DNA from: Solwaraspora sp. WMMD1047
GTDB lineage: Bacteria; Actinomycetota; Actinomycetes; Mycobacteriales; Micromonosporaceae
Assembly (NCBI RefSeq): GCF_029626155.1
Contig: NZ_JARUBL010000001.1
Span: 1,426,001-1,490,000, forward strand
Length of the DNA: 64,000 nt
Direction of reading: 5' to 3'
A model generated the notes under the pieces. That model saw only the letters and a program-made list of their open reading frames with translations. It was not told where the DNA came from and made no database searches. The position numbers and the translations under genes are program-made. This document shows, one piece after another, positions 42,674 to 51,913 of this stretch (position 1 is the stretch's first letter; each line of letters opens with the position of its first letter).

Positions 42674-43504
42674 TCAGCCCTTCAGGCCGGTGTGGGCCAG
42701 GCCCTCGATGAACTGGCGTTGGGCGATCACGAAGACCACCAGCACCGGGATCGCGGTCATCGACGCCGCCGAGAGCTGCACGTCCCACATCGGACCGCCG
42801 TACGCGTCGACGAACTGGGTCAACGCCTGCGGCAGGGTGAACTTCTCCGGGCTGGAGAGGAAGACGATCGGCTCCAGGTAGAGGTTCCAGCTGTGCAGGA
42901 AGGTGAAGATGGCGACCGCGCCCAGGGCGGGCCGGGCCAGCGGCAGGGCGATCCGCCAGAAGGTCGCGAACCGGCCCAGCCCGTCCACCCGGGCCGCCTC
43001 CTCCAACTCGTTCGGCAGGGTGATGAAGAACTGCCGCATGATGAAGGTGGCCAGCACGCTGGGGGCGCCCAGGATCGGCACCAGGATCAGCGGCCAGTGG
43101 GTGTCGATCAGGCCCGCCGCGTTGAACATCTGGAACAGCGGCACGATCGTCACCTCGCTCGGGATCAGCAGCCCGACCAGCACCACCACGAAGAGCGCCT
43201 GCTGGCCACGGAACCGGATCCGGGCGAAGGCGTAGCCGGCCAGCGTCGACACCGCGAGCGTGCCGGCGGTCACCGCCGCCGCGATGTACGCGCTGTTCCA
43301 GTACTGCCGGGCGAACGGCTGCAGCTCGAAGACCTGCCGGTACGCCCCGAACCGCAGATCGGTCGGGAACAGCGACGGCGGGAAGGCGAAGATCTCGCTG
43401 ACCGGCTTCACCGACGAGGTGACCATCCACCAGGTGGGGAAGACGAACGGGACGGCCAGCAGGCAGAGCGCCCCGTACCAGAGCAACCGGGTCCTACGAC
43501 TCAT
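42674..43504 (-). CDS. Sugar ABC transporter permease (MalG type)
   Basis: A 276-residue inner-membrane permease with six predicted helices and the EAA loop EEAARVDGLGRFATFWRIAL that contacts the ATPase. It pairs with the permease encoded just upstream, overlapping it by 11 bases. No ATPase gene is in the operon; CUT1 systems in actinobacteria often share a single MsiK-type ATPase encoded elsewhere. Confidence 0.93.
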   Translation of the reverse strand: MSRRTRLLWYGALCLLAVPFVFPTWWMVTSSVKPVSEIFAFPPSLFPTDLRFGAYRQVFELQPFARQYWNSAYIAAAVTAGTLAVSTLAGYAFARIRFRGQQALFVVVLVGLLIPSEVTIVPLFQMFNAAGLIDTHWPLILVPILGAPSVLATFIMRQFFITLPNELEEAARVDGLGRFATFWRIALPLARPALGAVAIFTFLHSWNLYLEPIVFLSSPEKFTLPQALTQFVDAYGGPMWDVQLSAASMTAIPVLVVFVIAQRQFIEGLAHTGLKG

Positions 43505-44408
43505 GGAACACCCACTTCCTGCGCAGCTGCCACTGCACGACGGTCAGCACCAGCACGATGCCGAAGAGCAGCACCGACAGGGTGGCGCCGTAGCCGAAGT
43601 GGTGGAACTGGAACGCCTGCTGGTAGAGGTAGTAGACGAGCACGGTGGTCGAGGTGCCCGGCCCGCCCTGGGTGAGGACCGCGATCTGCGCGAAGACCTG
43701 CAACGAGCCGACCACCGTGATGATCGAGGTGAGCAGGATGGTCGGGCTGATCATCGGCACGGTGATCCGGCGGAACTGGGTGAAGGCGCGGGCGCCGTCC
43801 ACCCGGGCCGCCTCGTACAGTTCCCGGGGCACCCCCTGCAGGGCGGCCAGGAAGAGCACCATGTTCAGCCCGACGTTCTTGAACACCTGCACCGCGATCA
43901 CCGACAACATCGCGGTGGCGTCGCCGCGCAGCCAGTTCGGGCCGTCCACCCCGGCCGCGCCGAGCAGCCCGTTCACGCCGCCGTTGTCCTGCAGCAGGAA
44001 ACCCCAGACGATGGTCCAGGCCACCAGCGACACCACCACCGGCGAGAAGAACAGGGTACGGAACAGCGTGGTGCCGCCCAGCTTCTGGTTCAGCAGTACG
44101 GCCAGCAGCAGCGCCAGCCCCAGGTTGAACGCCACCAGCCCGACCGAGAAGAACGCGGTGGCCCGCAGCACCGACGGCAGGTTCGGGTCGGCGGCCAACT
44201 GCCGGTAGTTCGCCGAGCCGACGAAGTCGAAGGTGTCGGCGAGCACGTTCCACTCGTGCAGGCTGTACCAGACCACCAGGCCGAGCGGGAGCAGCACGAA
44301 GACGGCGGTGCCGATGAGCTGTGGGGTGATGAACAGGTAGCCGGCGAGCTGATCCCGTCGCCGGCTGGTCCACCAGCTCGGCACCGCCGTCGTCCGTGCC
44401 TCGGTCAT
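43494..44408 (-). CDS. Sugar ABC transporter permease (MalF type)
   Basis: A 304-residue permease with about six helices and the EAA-loop region YEAARVDGARAFTQFRRITV. It would form the heteromeric channel with the next gene product and receive sugar from the binding lipoprotein encoded six bases upstream. An N-terminal cytoplasmic stretch precedes the first helix, typical of MalF-type subunits. Confidence 0.93.
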   Translation of the reverse strand: MTEARTTAVPSWWTSRRRDQLAGYLFITPQLIGTAVFVLLPLGLVVWYSLHEWNVLADTFDFVGSANYRQLAADPNLPSVLRATAFFSVGLVAFNLGLALLLAVLLNQKLGGTTLFRTLFFSPVVVSLVAWTIVWGFLLQDNGGVNGLLGAAGVDGPNWLRGDATAMLSVIAVQVFKNVGLNMVLFLAALQGVPRELYEAARVDGARAFTQFRRITVPMISPTILLTSIITVVGSLQVFAQIAVLTQGGPGTSTTVLVYYLYQQAFQFHHFGYGATLSVLLFGIVLVLTVVQWQLRRKWVFHES

Positions 44409-44414
44409 CTCAGC

Positions 44415-45689
44415 TCACTTCGCCAGCAGCGGGGCGATCGAGGAGCAGAGCGCGCCGAGCACCGCCGGCACGTCGGCGTCCGCCTTCCAGAGCGGGTCCA
44501 GGCCGGCCCGGACCGCCTGGCCGAGTTCGGCGCTGCCGGTGTGGCTGGGCTTCACGACGCCTTTGGAGATGCCCTGGATGACGACGCTCTCCAGCTGTTC
44601 CGGCTTGAGCAGCGGGTTGGTCTTGGCCAGCGTCTCGGCGGTCAGCAGCGACTGCCGGGGCGGCGGGAAGAACTGGGCCAGCTTGGCGGAGTTGGTGGGG
44701 TTGGTGAGGAAGGCCAGGAAGTCGGCGGCCACCTCGGCGTTCGGGCCCTTCTTCAGCACCCCGAGACCGCCCTGGCCGATCACCGCGTACTCACCGGCCG
44801 GGCCGGCCGGCAGCGGCACCAGGTCCCAGCCGAACTGCTCCTCGGCCAGCAGCGAGGCCCGGGAGATCTGGGTGATGGTCATCGCGGCCTCACCGGCGAA
44901 GAAGTCGGCCGTGCTGCCCGGCCCGGGCAGTGCCTTGCCGGTGAAGATCGCCCGGTGCAGGAACGTCATCGCCTCGGTCATCTCCGGCGAGTCGAAGCCA
45001 CAGGTCCTGCCGTCCTCGCTCCACGCCTGCGCGCCCCAGCCGGTCCAGACGGTGGACAGGTAGTCCCAGCCCTGGTAGTCGAAGTCGCGCACCACCAGCC
45101 CGGCCTTGCCGGTCTCGGCGTTCACCGCCGACGCGGCGGCGATCACCTGCTCCCAGGTCCACCGCCCGTCCGCGACCAGTTCGGCGGCGCTGGGCTGGCC
45201 GGCCTCCTTGAGCAGGTCGTTGTTGACGAACACCCCGAACGGCGACGTGGAGAAGGGATAGCCGTACAGCTTGCCGTCGTCGCGCCAGAGCCGCGTGGCG
45301 GCCGGCACCAGCTCGTCGAAGGCGTACCCGTCGGTGCCCTTGAGGGTGTCGTCCAGCGGCACCAGGGCGCCGGAGGAGACGAAGTCCGGGGCCGAACTCT
45401 CGAAGATCCAGGCCAGGTCGGGCGGGTTGCCGCCGGCGATCTGGGTGGTCAGCGTGGTGGTGTAGTTCTCGAACGGCAGCGGGTCGAAGGTGATCTCGGT
45501 GACGTCCGGGTTGACCTTCTGGTACTCCTCGGCGATCTCGGTGAAGAGCTTGACGTGCGCCTCGTTCGCCGACCAGGTGGTCATCCGCAGCGAGACCGGG
45601 CCGCCGTCGCCGGCGTCGTCGCCCCCGCCGCAGCCGGCGAGGCCCAGGGCCACGGCCAGCGCGGCCGCGGCTGTGGTGCGTACTCTCAT
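44415..45689 (-). CDS. Sugar ABC transporter substrate-binding lipoprotein
   Basis: A 424-residue lipoprotein (signal MRVRTTAAAALAVALGLAGC, lipobox LAGC with C20). The mature protein is a cluster-B/extracellular family 1 solute-binding protein: LRMTTWSANEAHVKLFTEIA, NPPDLAWIFESSAPDFVSSG, GGLGVLKKGPNAEVAADFLA. It delivers oligosaccharide to the two permeases. The ligand is not evident. ATG 45689 begins the signal peptide. Confidence 0.93.
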   Translation of the reverse strand: MRVRTTAAAALAVALGLAGCGGGDDAGDGGPVSLRMTTWSANEAHVKLFTEIAEEYQKVNPDVTEITFDPLPFENYTTTLTTQIAGGNPPDLAWIFESSAPDFVSSGALVPLDDTLKGTDGYAFDELVPAATRLWRDDGKLYGYPFSTSPFGVFVNNDLLKEAGQPSAAELVADGRWTWEQVIAAASAVNAETGKAGLVVRDFDYQGWDYLSTVWTGWGAQAWSEDGRTCGFDSPEMTEAMTFLHRAIFTGKALPGPGSTADFFAGEAAMTITQISRASLLAEEQFGWDLVPLPAGPAGEYAVIGQGGLGVLKKGPNAEVAADFLAFLTNPTNSAKLAQFFPPPRQSLLTAETLAKTNPLLKPEQLESVVIQGISKGVVKPSHTGSAELGQAVRAGLDPLWKADADVPAVLGALCSSIAPLLAK

Positions 45690-45711
45690 GGGGTTTTCCC
45701 TTCGGGTCTTC

Positions 45712-47319
45712 TCAGTAGCCGCTGATGTCGGGCCAGCGCAGCTCGACGCCGTCGCGGGTGAGGCGGTGCTGGAAGTCGGCCAGCAGGCCGGGGTCGGCGC
45801 GGACGGCCCGGGGCGCAACCCCGCGCGTCAGACAGAAGTCGGCGAGTACGCCGGCCACCTCGCCGACGTTCCACTCGACCGGGTGCAGTCGGTAGGAACC
45901 GTTCGTGATGTGGGTGGTGCCGATGTTCTTCCCGGCGGGCAGCAGGTTCTCCATCCGCGCGGGGATCAGCGCGCCGAGCGGGATCTGGTAAGGGCAGCAG
46001 CCGACGTCGACGTAGTTGTCGCCGCCGGTCGAGGGGTGCAGGTCGATCCGGTACATGCCCACCCCGACCGAGTCGGGGTAGGGCACGGCGCCCCGGTCGC
46101 CCCGCACCGCCAGCGAGAGATCCTGCTCGACGACGGTGTATTCGGCCCGGATCCGGCGCGACTCGCGGATGTAGGGGGCCTGGGCGAGGCCGTCCGGGCC
46201 GCCGCCGGTGACGTCGCCGCGCAGCCGCAGCCCCCGGAAACCCGTGCCGCCGTCCGGGCGCGGCGCCTCGGTCTGCAGCCAGTACAGCACCGACCGGGAC
46301 AGCTCCCGGGCGGCGGCCAGGTGCCGGGCCGCGTCCGGCACGTCGATCACCGGGCTCTCGAAATAGTCGATCATCGGCCAGTTGACCAGGCAGATGTCGC
46401 TGTCGTACGCGCCGTCGACGAAGTTGCGTCGGGCGGCGATCCGGCGGAACGTCCAGAGGTTCTGGTCGCCGCCGGTCAGCCGCTGGTCGGCGAGGACGGC
46501 GAGCGGGTCGTCGTCCGGGTTCGGGGTGAAGCTCCGCTCGGAGATCTCCAGGGTGCGCGGGTTGGGGGAGCGGAACGACAGCATCCGGTCGCCCCAGAAG
46601 TCCGGCTTGTAGTCGCGCCAGAAGTCGTAGCTCGCCGGCCGGTCGATGGTGTGGTCGCCGTCGACGTGGTCGATCGCGAAGCAGACCGAGACCGCCTGCA
46701 TGTTGTCGGGCTGGGCCGCCTCGGGCGCGCTCGGCTCGCCGGTGTCGTGCCGGGACTCGAAGCCGGTGACGTACTCGGTGCCGGTCAGCGGTAGCAGCTC
46801 GCCGGTCTCGGTGGCGTCCAGCACGTAGCGGGCGCTGATCGTCGTCTCGTTCCCGCCGCCGCGGTGGGCCACCGTGACCGAGTCGACCCGGTCGCCGTCG
46901 GTGCCGGCCGCGATCGGCCGGTACGGCTGCAGCACCCGCAGCTTCCCCGATCCCCGGTACGGGGCCAGCATCGCCTCGATCACCGCGACCGCCACCCGGG
47001 GCTCGTGGCAGAGCTTGCTGACGTGACCGCCACCCGGGTTCAGGTCGGGCCTGGACCGGGCACGCGGGATCAGCGGATAGTGGGCGCGGTAGTAGTCCCG
47101 GATGCCGTCGCGCAGCGCCCGGTAGCTGGCGGTGATGCCGAACTGCTCCACCCAGCTGTGCTCGTCCGGCGGGACCGCCTGGCTGGTGAGCTGTCCGCCG
47201 AGCCAGTCGTACTCCTCGGTGAGCACCACCGCGCGGCCGGCGCGCAGCGCGCCGAGCGCGGCGGCGACGCCGCCGAGTCCGCCGCCGACGACCAGGACGT
47301 CGGTCTGGATCTCTGTCAA
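45712..47319 (-). CDS. FAD-dependent oxidoreductase
   Basis: A 535-residue flavoprotein. The Rossmann motif VLVVGGGLGGVAAALGALRA with GxGxxG is at 9-28, EEYDWLGGQLTSQAV follows, and near the C terminus MENLLPAGKNIGTTHITNGS is the second FAD-contact region. It matches the FAD_oxidored family, often seen in sugar-use loci. No signal peptide is evident, so it would act on an imported compound. It sits between the LacI gene and the binding-protein gene in one probable operon. Confidence 0.88.
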   Translation of the reverse strand: MTEIQTDVLVVGGGLGGVAAALGALRAGRAVVLTEEYDWLGGQLTSQAVPPDEHSWVEQFGITASYRALRDGIRDYYRAHYPLIPRARSRPDLNPGGGHVSKLCHEPRVAVAVIEAMLAPYRGSGKLRVLQPYRPIAAGTDGDRVDSVTVAHRGGGNETTISARYVLDATETGELLPLTGTEYVTGFESRHDTGEPSAPEAAQPDNMQAVSVCFAIDHVDGDHTIDRPASYDFWRDYKPDFWGDRMLSFRSPNPRTLEISERSFTPNPDDDPLAVLADQRLTGGDQNLWTFRRIAARRNFVDGAYDSDICLVNWPMIDYFESPVIDVPDAARHLAAARELSRSVLYWLQTEAPRPDGGTGFRGLRLRGDVTGGGPDGLAQAPYIRESRRIRAEYTVVEQDLSLAVRGDRGAVPYPDSVGVGMYRIDLHPSTGGDNYVDVGCCPYQIPLGALIPARMENLLPAGKNIGTTHITNGSYRLHPVEWNVGEVAGVLADFCLTRGVAPRAVRADPGLLADFQHRLTRDGVELRWPDISGY

Positions 47320-47440
47320 CGGTTGTCCTCTCGGGTCTGTCCGGGGGTGCGGTGATCCCGGGGATGATGGGATCCCAGTGGCCGGGGATGCGATGAGCCG
47401 GGGGTGTGGTGGGGTCGGGGATCAGCGGGGATCAGCCGGG

Positions 47441-48547
47441 TCAGCCGGCGCGGGGCGGGGCCAGGGTGGTGCCGTCGACCAGCTCGCAGGCGAGCAGCCG
47501 TTGGGTGGCGCCGGCCGACCGGTCGGCCGGGCCGGCGAGCAGCCCGGTCAGCACCTCGACGGCCTGCCAGCCCATCTGCCGGCGGGGAATCCGGAAGCCG
47601 GTCAGGTCGAGGTCGGTGGGCGTCGGCCGGGTGGGGTCGCCAAGCGCCAGGATCGACAGGTCGCCGGGGATCTCCAGGCCGCGCTCGCGGGCCAGCGCGG
47701 CGATCGCGGCGCCGTCGGCGTACTCCTCGACGAAGGCCGCCGTGACGCGGGCCGCGAGCAGCGCGTCGAGCAGCTCGGCGGGGCTCCGGTCGGCGACCGG
47801 CTCGTGCCGGCCGGTCACCGCCGTGCCGGTCCGCCCCGCCTCGGCCACCGCGGCGCGGAAGCCGACCAGCCGGTCGGCGTGCGACTCCGGGCCGGCGCCC
47901 TGACCCAGGTACGCCAGCCGGCGGTGACCGGTGGCGACCGCCCGGTGGACCAGTTCGGCGGTGGCGGCCGGGTAGTCGGCGCCGACGTAGGGCACCGGGC
48001 CGCCGGCGTCGTCGCGGCGGCCCACCGAGACGAACGGGTGTCCCTCGGTGACCAGCCGGGTCAGCTCGTCGCGGTCCAGCGAGCGGCCGAGCAGCACGCA
48101 GCCGTCGGCCAGCCGCAGCCGGTTGTCCCGGTGGAAGATCCGCCGCCGGCCGCCGGCCACCGGGGCGCTGGTGAGCAGCAGCAGGTCGCAGCCGAGCTGC
48201 TCGGCGCACTCCTCGATGCCGACCAGGAACGGGTGGTAGAAGTCGCCGGTGCCGGCCGGGAAGACCGACTCGTAGGTGAAGACGCCGATGATCCGGTTGT
48301 GCCGGTCGGCCAGCCGGCGGGCGATCGGGTCGGCGACGTAGCCGGTGCTGCGGATGGCGGCGAGCACCCGCTCCCGGGTCTCGGGGGCGATCCGCACGTC
48401 GGCGTCGGCGCGTCCGTTGAGCACCAGCGAGACGGTGGCCTGGCTGACGCCGGTCATCCGGGCGATGTCCTGCTGGGTGACCCGCCGCCGGGCGGCGGGG
48501 GTGACGGGGGCATCGGGGGCGTCGGGGGCGTCGGGGGATCCAGTCAC
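47441..48547 (-). CDS. LacI-family transcriptional repressor
   Basis: A 368-residue LacI regulator. The N terminus has a DAPDAPDAP repeat (4-14), then the helix-turn-helix VTQQDIARMTGVSQATVSLV and hinge to about 75, and the sugar-binding core to the end. It heads the leftward operon (oxidoreductase, binding protein, permeases) and is divergent from the exported propeller gene; two CG-centred palindromes lie in the shared control region. It probably represses both directions until a sugar appears. Confidence 0.92.
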   Translation of the reverse strand: MTGSPDAPDAPDAPVTPAARRRVTQQDIARMTGVSQATVSLVLNGRADADVRIAPETRERVLAAIRSTGYVADPIARRLADRHNRIIGVFTYESVFPAGTGDFYHPFLVGIEECAEQLGCDLLLLTSAPVAGGRRRIFHRDNRLRLADGCVLLGRSLDRDELTRLVTEGHPFVSVGRRDDAGGPVPYVGADYPAATAELVHRAVATGHRRLAYLGQGAGPESHADRLVGFRAAVAEAGRTGTAVTGRHEPVADRSPAELLDALLAARVTAAFVEEYADGAAIAALARERGLEIPGDLSILALGDPTRPTPTDLDLTGFRIPRRQMGWQAVEVLTGLLAGPADRSAGATQRLLACELVDGTTLAPPRAG

Positions 48548-48571
48548 GATCCGTGTCCGTCCGTTTCTCTG

Positions 48572-48682
48572 CTAATACGCATTAGTTTCGTTGAGGTGAA
48601 ATCCTGCGACCTGCTCCCGGCCCTCGTCAACCCCCGTCGACCAGATTTCTTGGAGACATAGCCCCTTGATAATTCGTATTAG
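48572..48682. promoter_or_regulatory. Two LacI-type operators
   Basis: CTAATACGCATTAG (48572-48585) and ATAATTCGTATTAG (48669-48682) share the form TAATNCGNATTAG with a central CG, the classic LacI-family operator architecture, 97 bases apart. They lie between the LacI gene and the propeller gene, well placed to control both. Confidence 0.78.
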
Positions 48683-48788
48683 CGTCTTGACGGGCGGGCC
48701 GGCCGGCGGCCAGACTCGGCCCACCACAGAGGACGGCACCGGTACCGGCTTCCATCACCCAGCGTCATGCTGAAACGGAGGCACCCCC

Positions 48789-49814
48789 ATGACCTCGAAC
48801 CCCCACCCGGTCGACCGGCGCCGGCTGCTGCGCGGCGCCGTGCTGCTCGGCACCGCCGCCGCCACCGGCGGTCTGGCCGCGACCGGGCACGCCCTCGGCA
48901 CGGCGGCCCCCGTCCAGGCCGGCCCCGCCGGCTTCCCCACCTACCGCTACCTGGGCCAGCCGCTGGACTTCGCGGCGCTGCGCTACAACCCGACCAAAGA
49001 ACTGATCTTCCCCTGCGTACGCGGGGTCTATGACCGGATCAGCGGCGGACTCGGCCGCTACTACCTCTACTACGCCCCGCACGACGCGCCCGGCGGGATC
49101 TGCCTGGCCTACGGCAACTCGCTGGCCGGCCCGTTCACCGAGTACCACGCCAACCCGATCATCGGCCGGACCTGGTCACCGCACTACTCGGTGAGTCACG
49201 TGTCGTCCCCGCACGTGCTCTGGAACACCGCGACCCGGCAGTTCTACCTGTACTTCCACGGCGAGAACAACACCACCCGGCTGGCCATCTCCGGCAACGG
49301 CGTCACCTTCACCTACCACGGCGTGGTGCTCTCCACGGCGATGGTGCCGAACACCACCGAGACCTCGTACGCCCGGGTGTTCGAGCACTCCATCCCGGCC
49401 CTCGGCAGCCGCTACGTGATGGTCTTCATGGCCTACCACACGGTCTCGCCCGGACTCCGCAAGATCTTCTGGGGCTGGTCGGCCGACGGCCGGTCCTGGC
49501 AGTTCGACCCGCAGCCGCTGGTCTCGCCGGCCGGCGACGGCGAGACCGACCTCAGCGGCGCGCACCTGCTCAAGCGCAACGGCACCAGCTACGTGGTCTA
49601 CCACGGCGGGTCCGGCCGGATGTACCTGACCGAGGTCGGCAACAACTTCGACCGGGAGGTGCACCTCGGCGTCTTCCACACCCCGCTGACCGGGGCGCCG
49701 GACAACCGGCGCAGCGCCGCCCCGGCGTTCGGCACCGACCGCGGGATGGAGTACATGTTCTACGAGGCCGGCCAGCGCGGCGGCACCCGGATCGCGGTGG
49801 CCAGAGCGGTCTGA
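48789..49814 (+). CDS. Tat-exported beta-propeller protein, glycosidase-like
   Basis: A 341-residue protein. The signal DRRRLLRGAVLLGTAAATGG has the twin-arginine form, so it is probably exported folded. The mature part has repeating propeller strands (YYLYYAPHDAPGGICLAYGN, FYLYFHGENNTTRLAISGNG, KIFWGWSADGRSWQF, GGSGRMYLTEVG) like five-bladed GH43/GH117-type hydrolases, but I cannot place the catalytic acids with confidence. Operator placement ties it to the sugar-uptake operon, so it may release or bind the imported sugar. Confidence 0.75.
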   Translation: MTSNPHPVDRRRLLRGAVLLGTAAATGGLAATGHALGTAAPVQAGPAGFPTYRYLGQPLDFAALRYNPTKELIFPCVRGVYDRISGGLGRYYLYYAPHDAPGGICLAYGNSLAGPFTEYHANPIIGRTWSPHYSVSHVSSPHVLWNTATRQFYLYFHGENNTTRLAISGNGVTFTYHGVVLSTAMVPNTTETSYARVFEHSIPALGSRYVMVFMAYHTVSPGLRKIFWGWSADGRSWQFDPQPLVSPAGDGETDLSGAHLLKRNGTSYVVYHGGSGRMYLTEVGNNFDREVHLGVFHTPLTGAPDNRRSAAPAFGTDRGMEYMFYEAGQRGGTRIAVARAV

Positions 49815-49930
49815 TCCCGGACGTCGATCGAGACGATCGGCGCCGGGCCGATCCATCCCGGCCCGCCGTACGTACTCCTGTTCAGGAGTCGTCGGCGGTG
49901 CCGGCGGATGGTCCGGAGAGAGGAGACCGC

Positions 49931-50968
49931 GTGGCCCAGTTCCCCGCCACCGGCGAGCCAGGATCGCTCGAGCCCGGAGCCGGCGGTGCGGGCCACCGGC
50001 TGCCGCCCGACCTGGCCGGCGACCGGGAGCCCGAGCTACCCGAGCCGGTCACCGCGCCGGCGCTGGCCGGCTCCGCCAGCGGCTACCGGGTCGGCTCGTA
50101 CCCGGTGCCCGGTCCCTACCCGCCGGCCGGGCCGGCCGGCCACCCCGGGTCGTACGGGCCGTACGACCCGGACGAGGAGCTGGCGGGGCGGACCCGCCGG
50201 CCGGTGCTGCGGCTGCTGGCGATCGCCATCCCGGTCTTCCTGATCGTGACGGTCGGCGTGGTCGCGCTCCTGTCCGACCAACGCGGCGGCCAGGATCCGA
50301 CCGGCACCGCGATCCTCGGCGACCGGGGCGAACAGCCGGCCTTCGTGGTGCCTCCCGATCCGCGCACCGCCACCGCGCCGATGGACGGCCGCGAGGAGTC
50401 GAGCTTCGACCTGATCACCGGTACGAACGCGGTCACCCTCCGGGTCGTCGACCTCGGGCCGGAGCTGTACCGGATCACCACCCCGCCGGGCGGGAACACG
50501 CTGCCCCGGCCCAGCGTCCAGGGCGACCGGGTACGGCTGCAGCTCGTCCCCAGCGGCGAGGACGGCCCCGGCTCGGTCGAGATCGAACTCAACTCCCAGG
50601 TGCGCTGGGAGATCAGGATGACCGGCGGGGCCGCCGAACAGCTGCTCGACCTCGGCGAGGCCCGGCTGAGCGGGGTCGAACTGCTCGGCGGCACCACCCG
50701 CACCGAACTCACCCTGCCGGAGCCGGACGGCACCCTCGCTGTCCGGATGACCGGTGGAATCAACCAGTTCGTCATCAACGCCCCGGCGGGTCCGCCGGTC
50801 CGGGTCCGGGCCGGCAAGGGCGCCGCGTCGGTGACGCTCGACGACGACCGGCGCTCCGGCGTGGCGCCCGGCGCGGTCTTCACCCAGCCCGACTGGGAGA
50901 ACGCGACCGACCGGTACGACATCGACATGGTGGTCGGGGTGGCCACCCTCACCGTCCAGCGCGGGTAA
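49931..50968 (+). CDS. Membrane-anchored protein with beta-rich extracellular domain
   Basis: A 345-residue protein: a Pro/Gly-rich cytoplasmic N terminus (1-85), one membrane helix at about 94-116 (LLAIAIPVFLIVTVGVVALL), and an extracellular beta-helix-like part at about 140-345 (for example RMTGGAAEQLLDLGEARLSG, GGINQFVINAP). The repeating short strands resemble adhesin/DUF4097-like sheets. GTG 49931 follows GAGAGGAGA. Function unknown. A strong terminator follows. Confidence 0.75.
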   Translation: MAQFPATGEPGSLEPGAGGAGHRLPPDLAGDREPELPEPVTAPALAGSASGYRVGSYPVPGPYPPAGPAGHPGSYGPYDPDEELAGRTRRPVLRLLAIAIPVFLIVTVGVVALLSDQRGGQDPTGTAILGDRGEQPAFVVPPDPRTATAPMDGREESSFDLITGTNAVTLRVVDLGPELYRITTPPGGNTLPRPSVQGDRVRLQLVPSGEDGPGSVEIELNSQVRWEIRMTGGAAEQLLDLGEARLSGVELLGGTTRTELTLPEPDGTLAVRMTGGINQFVINAPAGPPVRVRAGKGAASVTLDDDRRSGVAPGAVFTQPDWENATDRYDIDMVVGVATLTVQRG

Positions 50969-50984
50969 CTCCCGCCTTCCCTCC

Positions 50985-51016
50985 CCAGGGCCCCGACCAC
51001 CCGGTCGGGGCCCTGG
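50985..51016 (+). terminator. Strong GC hairpin
   Basis: A perfect 14-base stem (50985-50998 with 51003-51016) around a 4-base loop lies 17 bases after the stop of the membrane-protein gene. Only a short T-poor tail follows (CGTTATC), as is common for actinobacterial terminators. Confidence 0.8.
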
Positions 51017-51073
51017 CGTTATCCGGCGCCCGGTACGGGTAGACGGGCACGGCCGACACGAGAGGGGAGCGCG

Positions 51074-51490
51074 ATGACGACCGTCGGAGAGTTCATGACC
51101 ACCCGCCTGGTGACCATGGATGGTGACGAGACGCTCACCGCCGCGGCGCAGGAGATGCGGGACAGCGCCATCGGCGACGTGATCGTCACCAACGGCGACT
51201 CGGTGATCGGAATAGTGACTGACCGGGACATAACCGTACGAGGCGTCGCCGAGCAGTTGAACGGCGACACCGCCACCCTGAACCAGATCCTCACCCAGGA
51301 CGTCATCACGGTCAGCCAGTACGACGACGCCGTCGCCGCCGCCGACCTGATGCGGACCTACGGCATCCGCCGGTTGCCGGTGATCGAGGACGGCCGGCTC
51401 ATCGGCCTGGTTTCGCTCGGTGACCTGGCCGTCGAACGCGAACCACAGTCGGTGCTCGCCGACATCAGCGCCGACGACCCGAACAACTGA
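51074..51490 (+). CDS. CBS-domain-pair protein
   Basis: A 138-residue protein with two CBS domains (about 1-60 and 68-128) and little else. Typical strands are GDVIVTNGDSVIGIVTDRDI and RRLPVIEDGRLIGLVSLGDL. CBS pairs bind adenine nucleotides and serve as energy sensors. ATG 51074 has GAGAGGGGAG upstream. It heads a rightward run into the SCP2-like/debranching units. Confidence 0.92.
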   Translation: MTTVGEFMTTRLVTMDGDETLTAAAQEMRDSAIGDVIVTNGDSVIGIVTDRDITVRGVAEQLNGDTATLNQILTQDVITVSQYDDAVAAADLMRTYGIRRLPVIEDGRLIGLVSLGDLAVEREPQSVLADISADDPNN

Positions 51491-51535
51491 CCTTGGTTCG
51501 ACCCGTGCGGGACCGGCGGGGGAGGGGGACGAGCG

Positions 51536-51913
51536 ATGTCCGATCCGACCGTGGAGTTTCTCGATGCCCTCTCCCACCGGCCGCCCGACCCACTCGTGGC
51601 CCGGGTCCGGGGGACGGTCCAGCTCGAACTGGAGGACGGAGTCGAGACCGACTACTGGGCCGTCGTGCTGAGCAACGGCAACGTCAGCGCACTGCCCGGC
51701 CGGCGGCCGGCCGACTGTGTGATAAATGTGCGGCGGAGCCTCTTCGACGAGATCGCCACCGGCCGGCTCGCGCCGTTCGCGGCGCTGCTGCGCAACCAGT
51801 TGACCGTCTCCGGCGACCTGCTGCTGTACGGCTACTTCCAACGCCTGCTGCCCGGTCCGCCCGGCGCCCGCGACCCGCGCGAGCTGGTCGCCGAACGAGG
51901 GGGCCGGCGATGA
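51536..51913 (+). CDS. SCP2-like small protein (copy 1)
   Basis: A 125-residue protein with the SCP2 sterol-carrier-like fold pattern: WAVVLSNGNVSALPGRRPAD, CVINVRRSLFDEIATGRLAP and QLTVSGDLLLYGYFQRLLP. SCP2-like domains form a lipid-binding or dimerisation pocket. The stop overlaps the debranching-enzyme start (ATGA, 51910-51913). A second copy of this pair follows directly. Confidence 0.8.
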   Translation: MSDPTVEFLDALSHRPPDPLVARVRGTVQLELEDGVETDYWAVVLSNGNVSALPGRRPADCVINVRRSLFDEIATGRLAPFAALLRNQLTVSGDLLLYGYFQRLLPGPPGARDPRELVAERGGRR

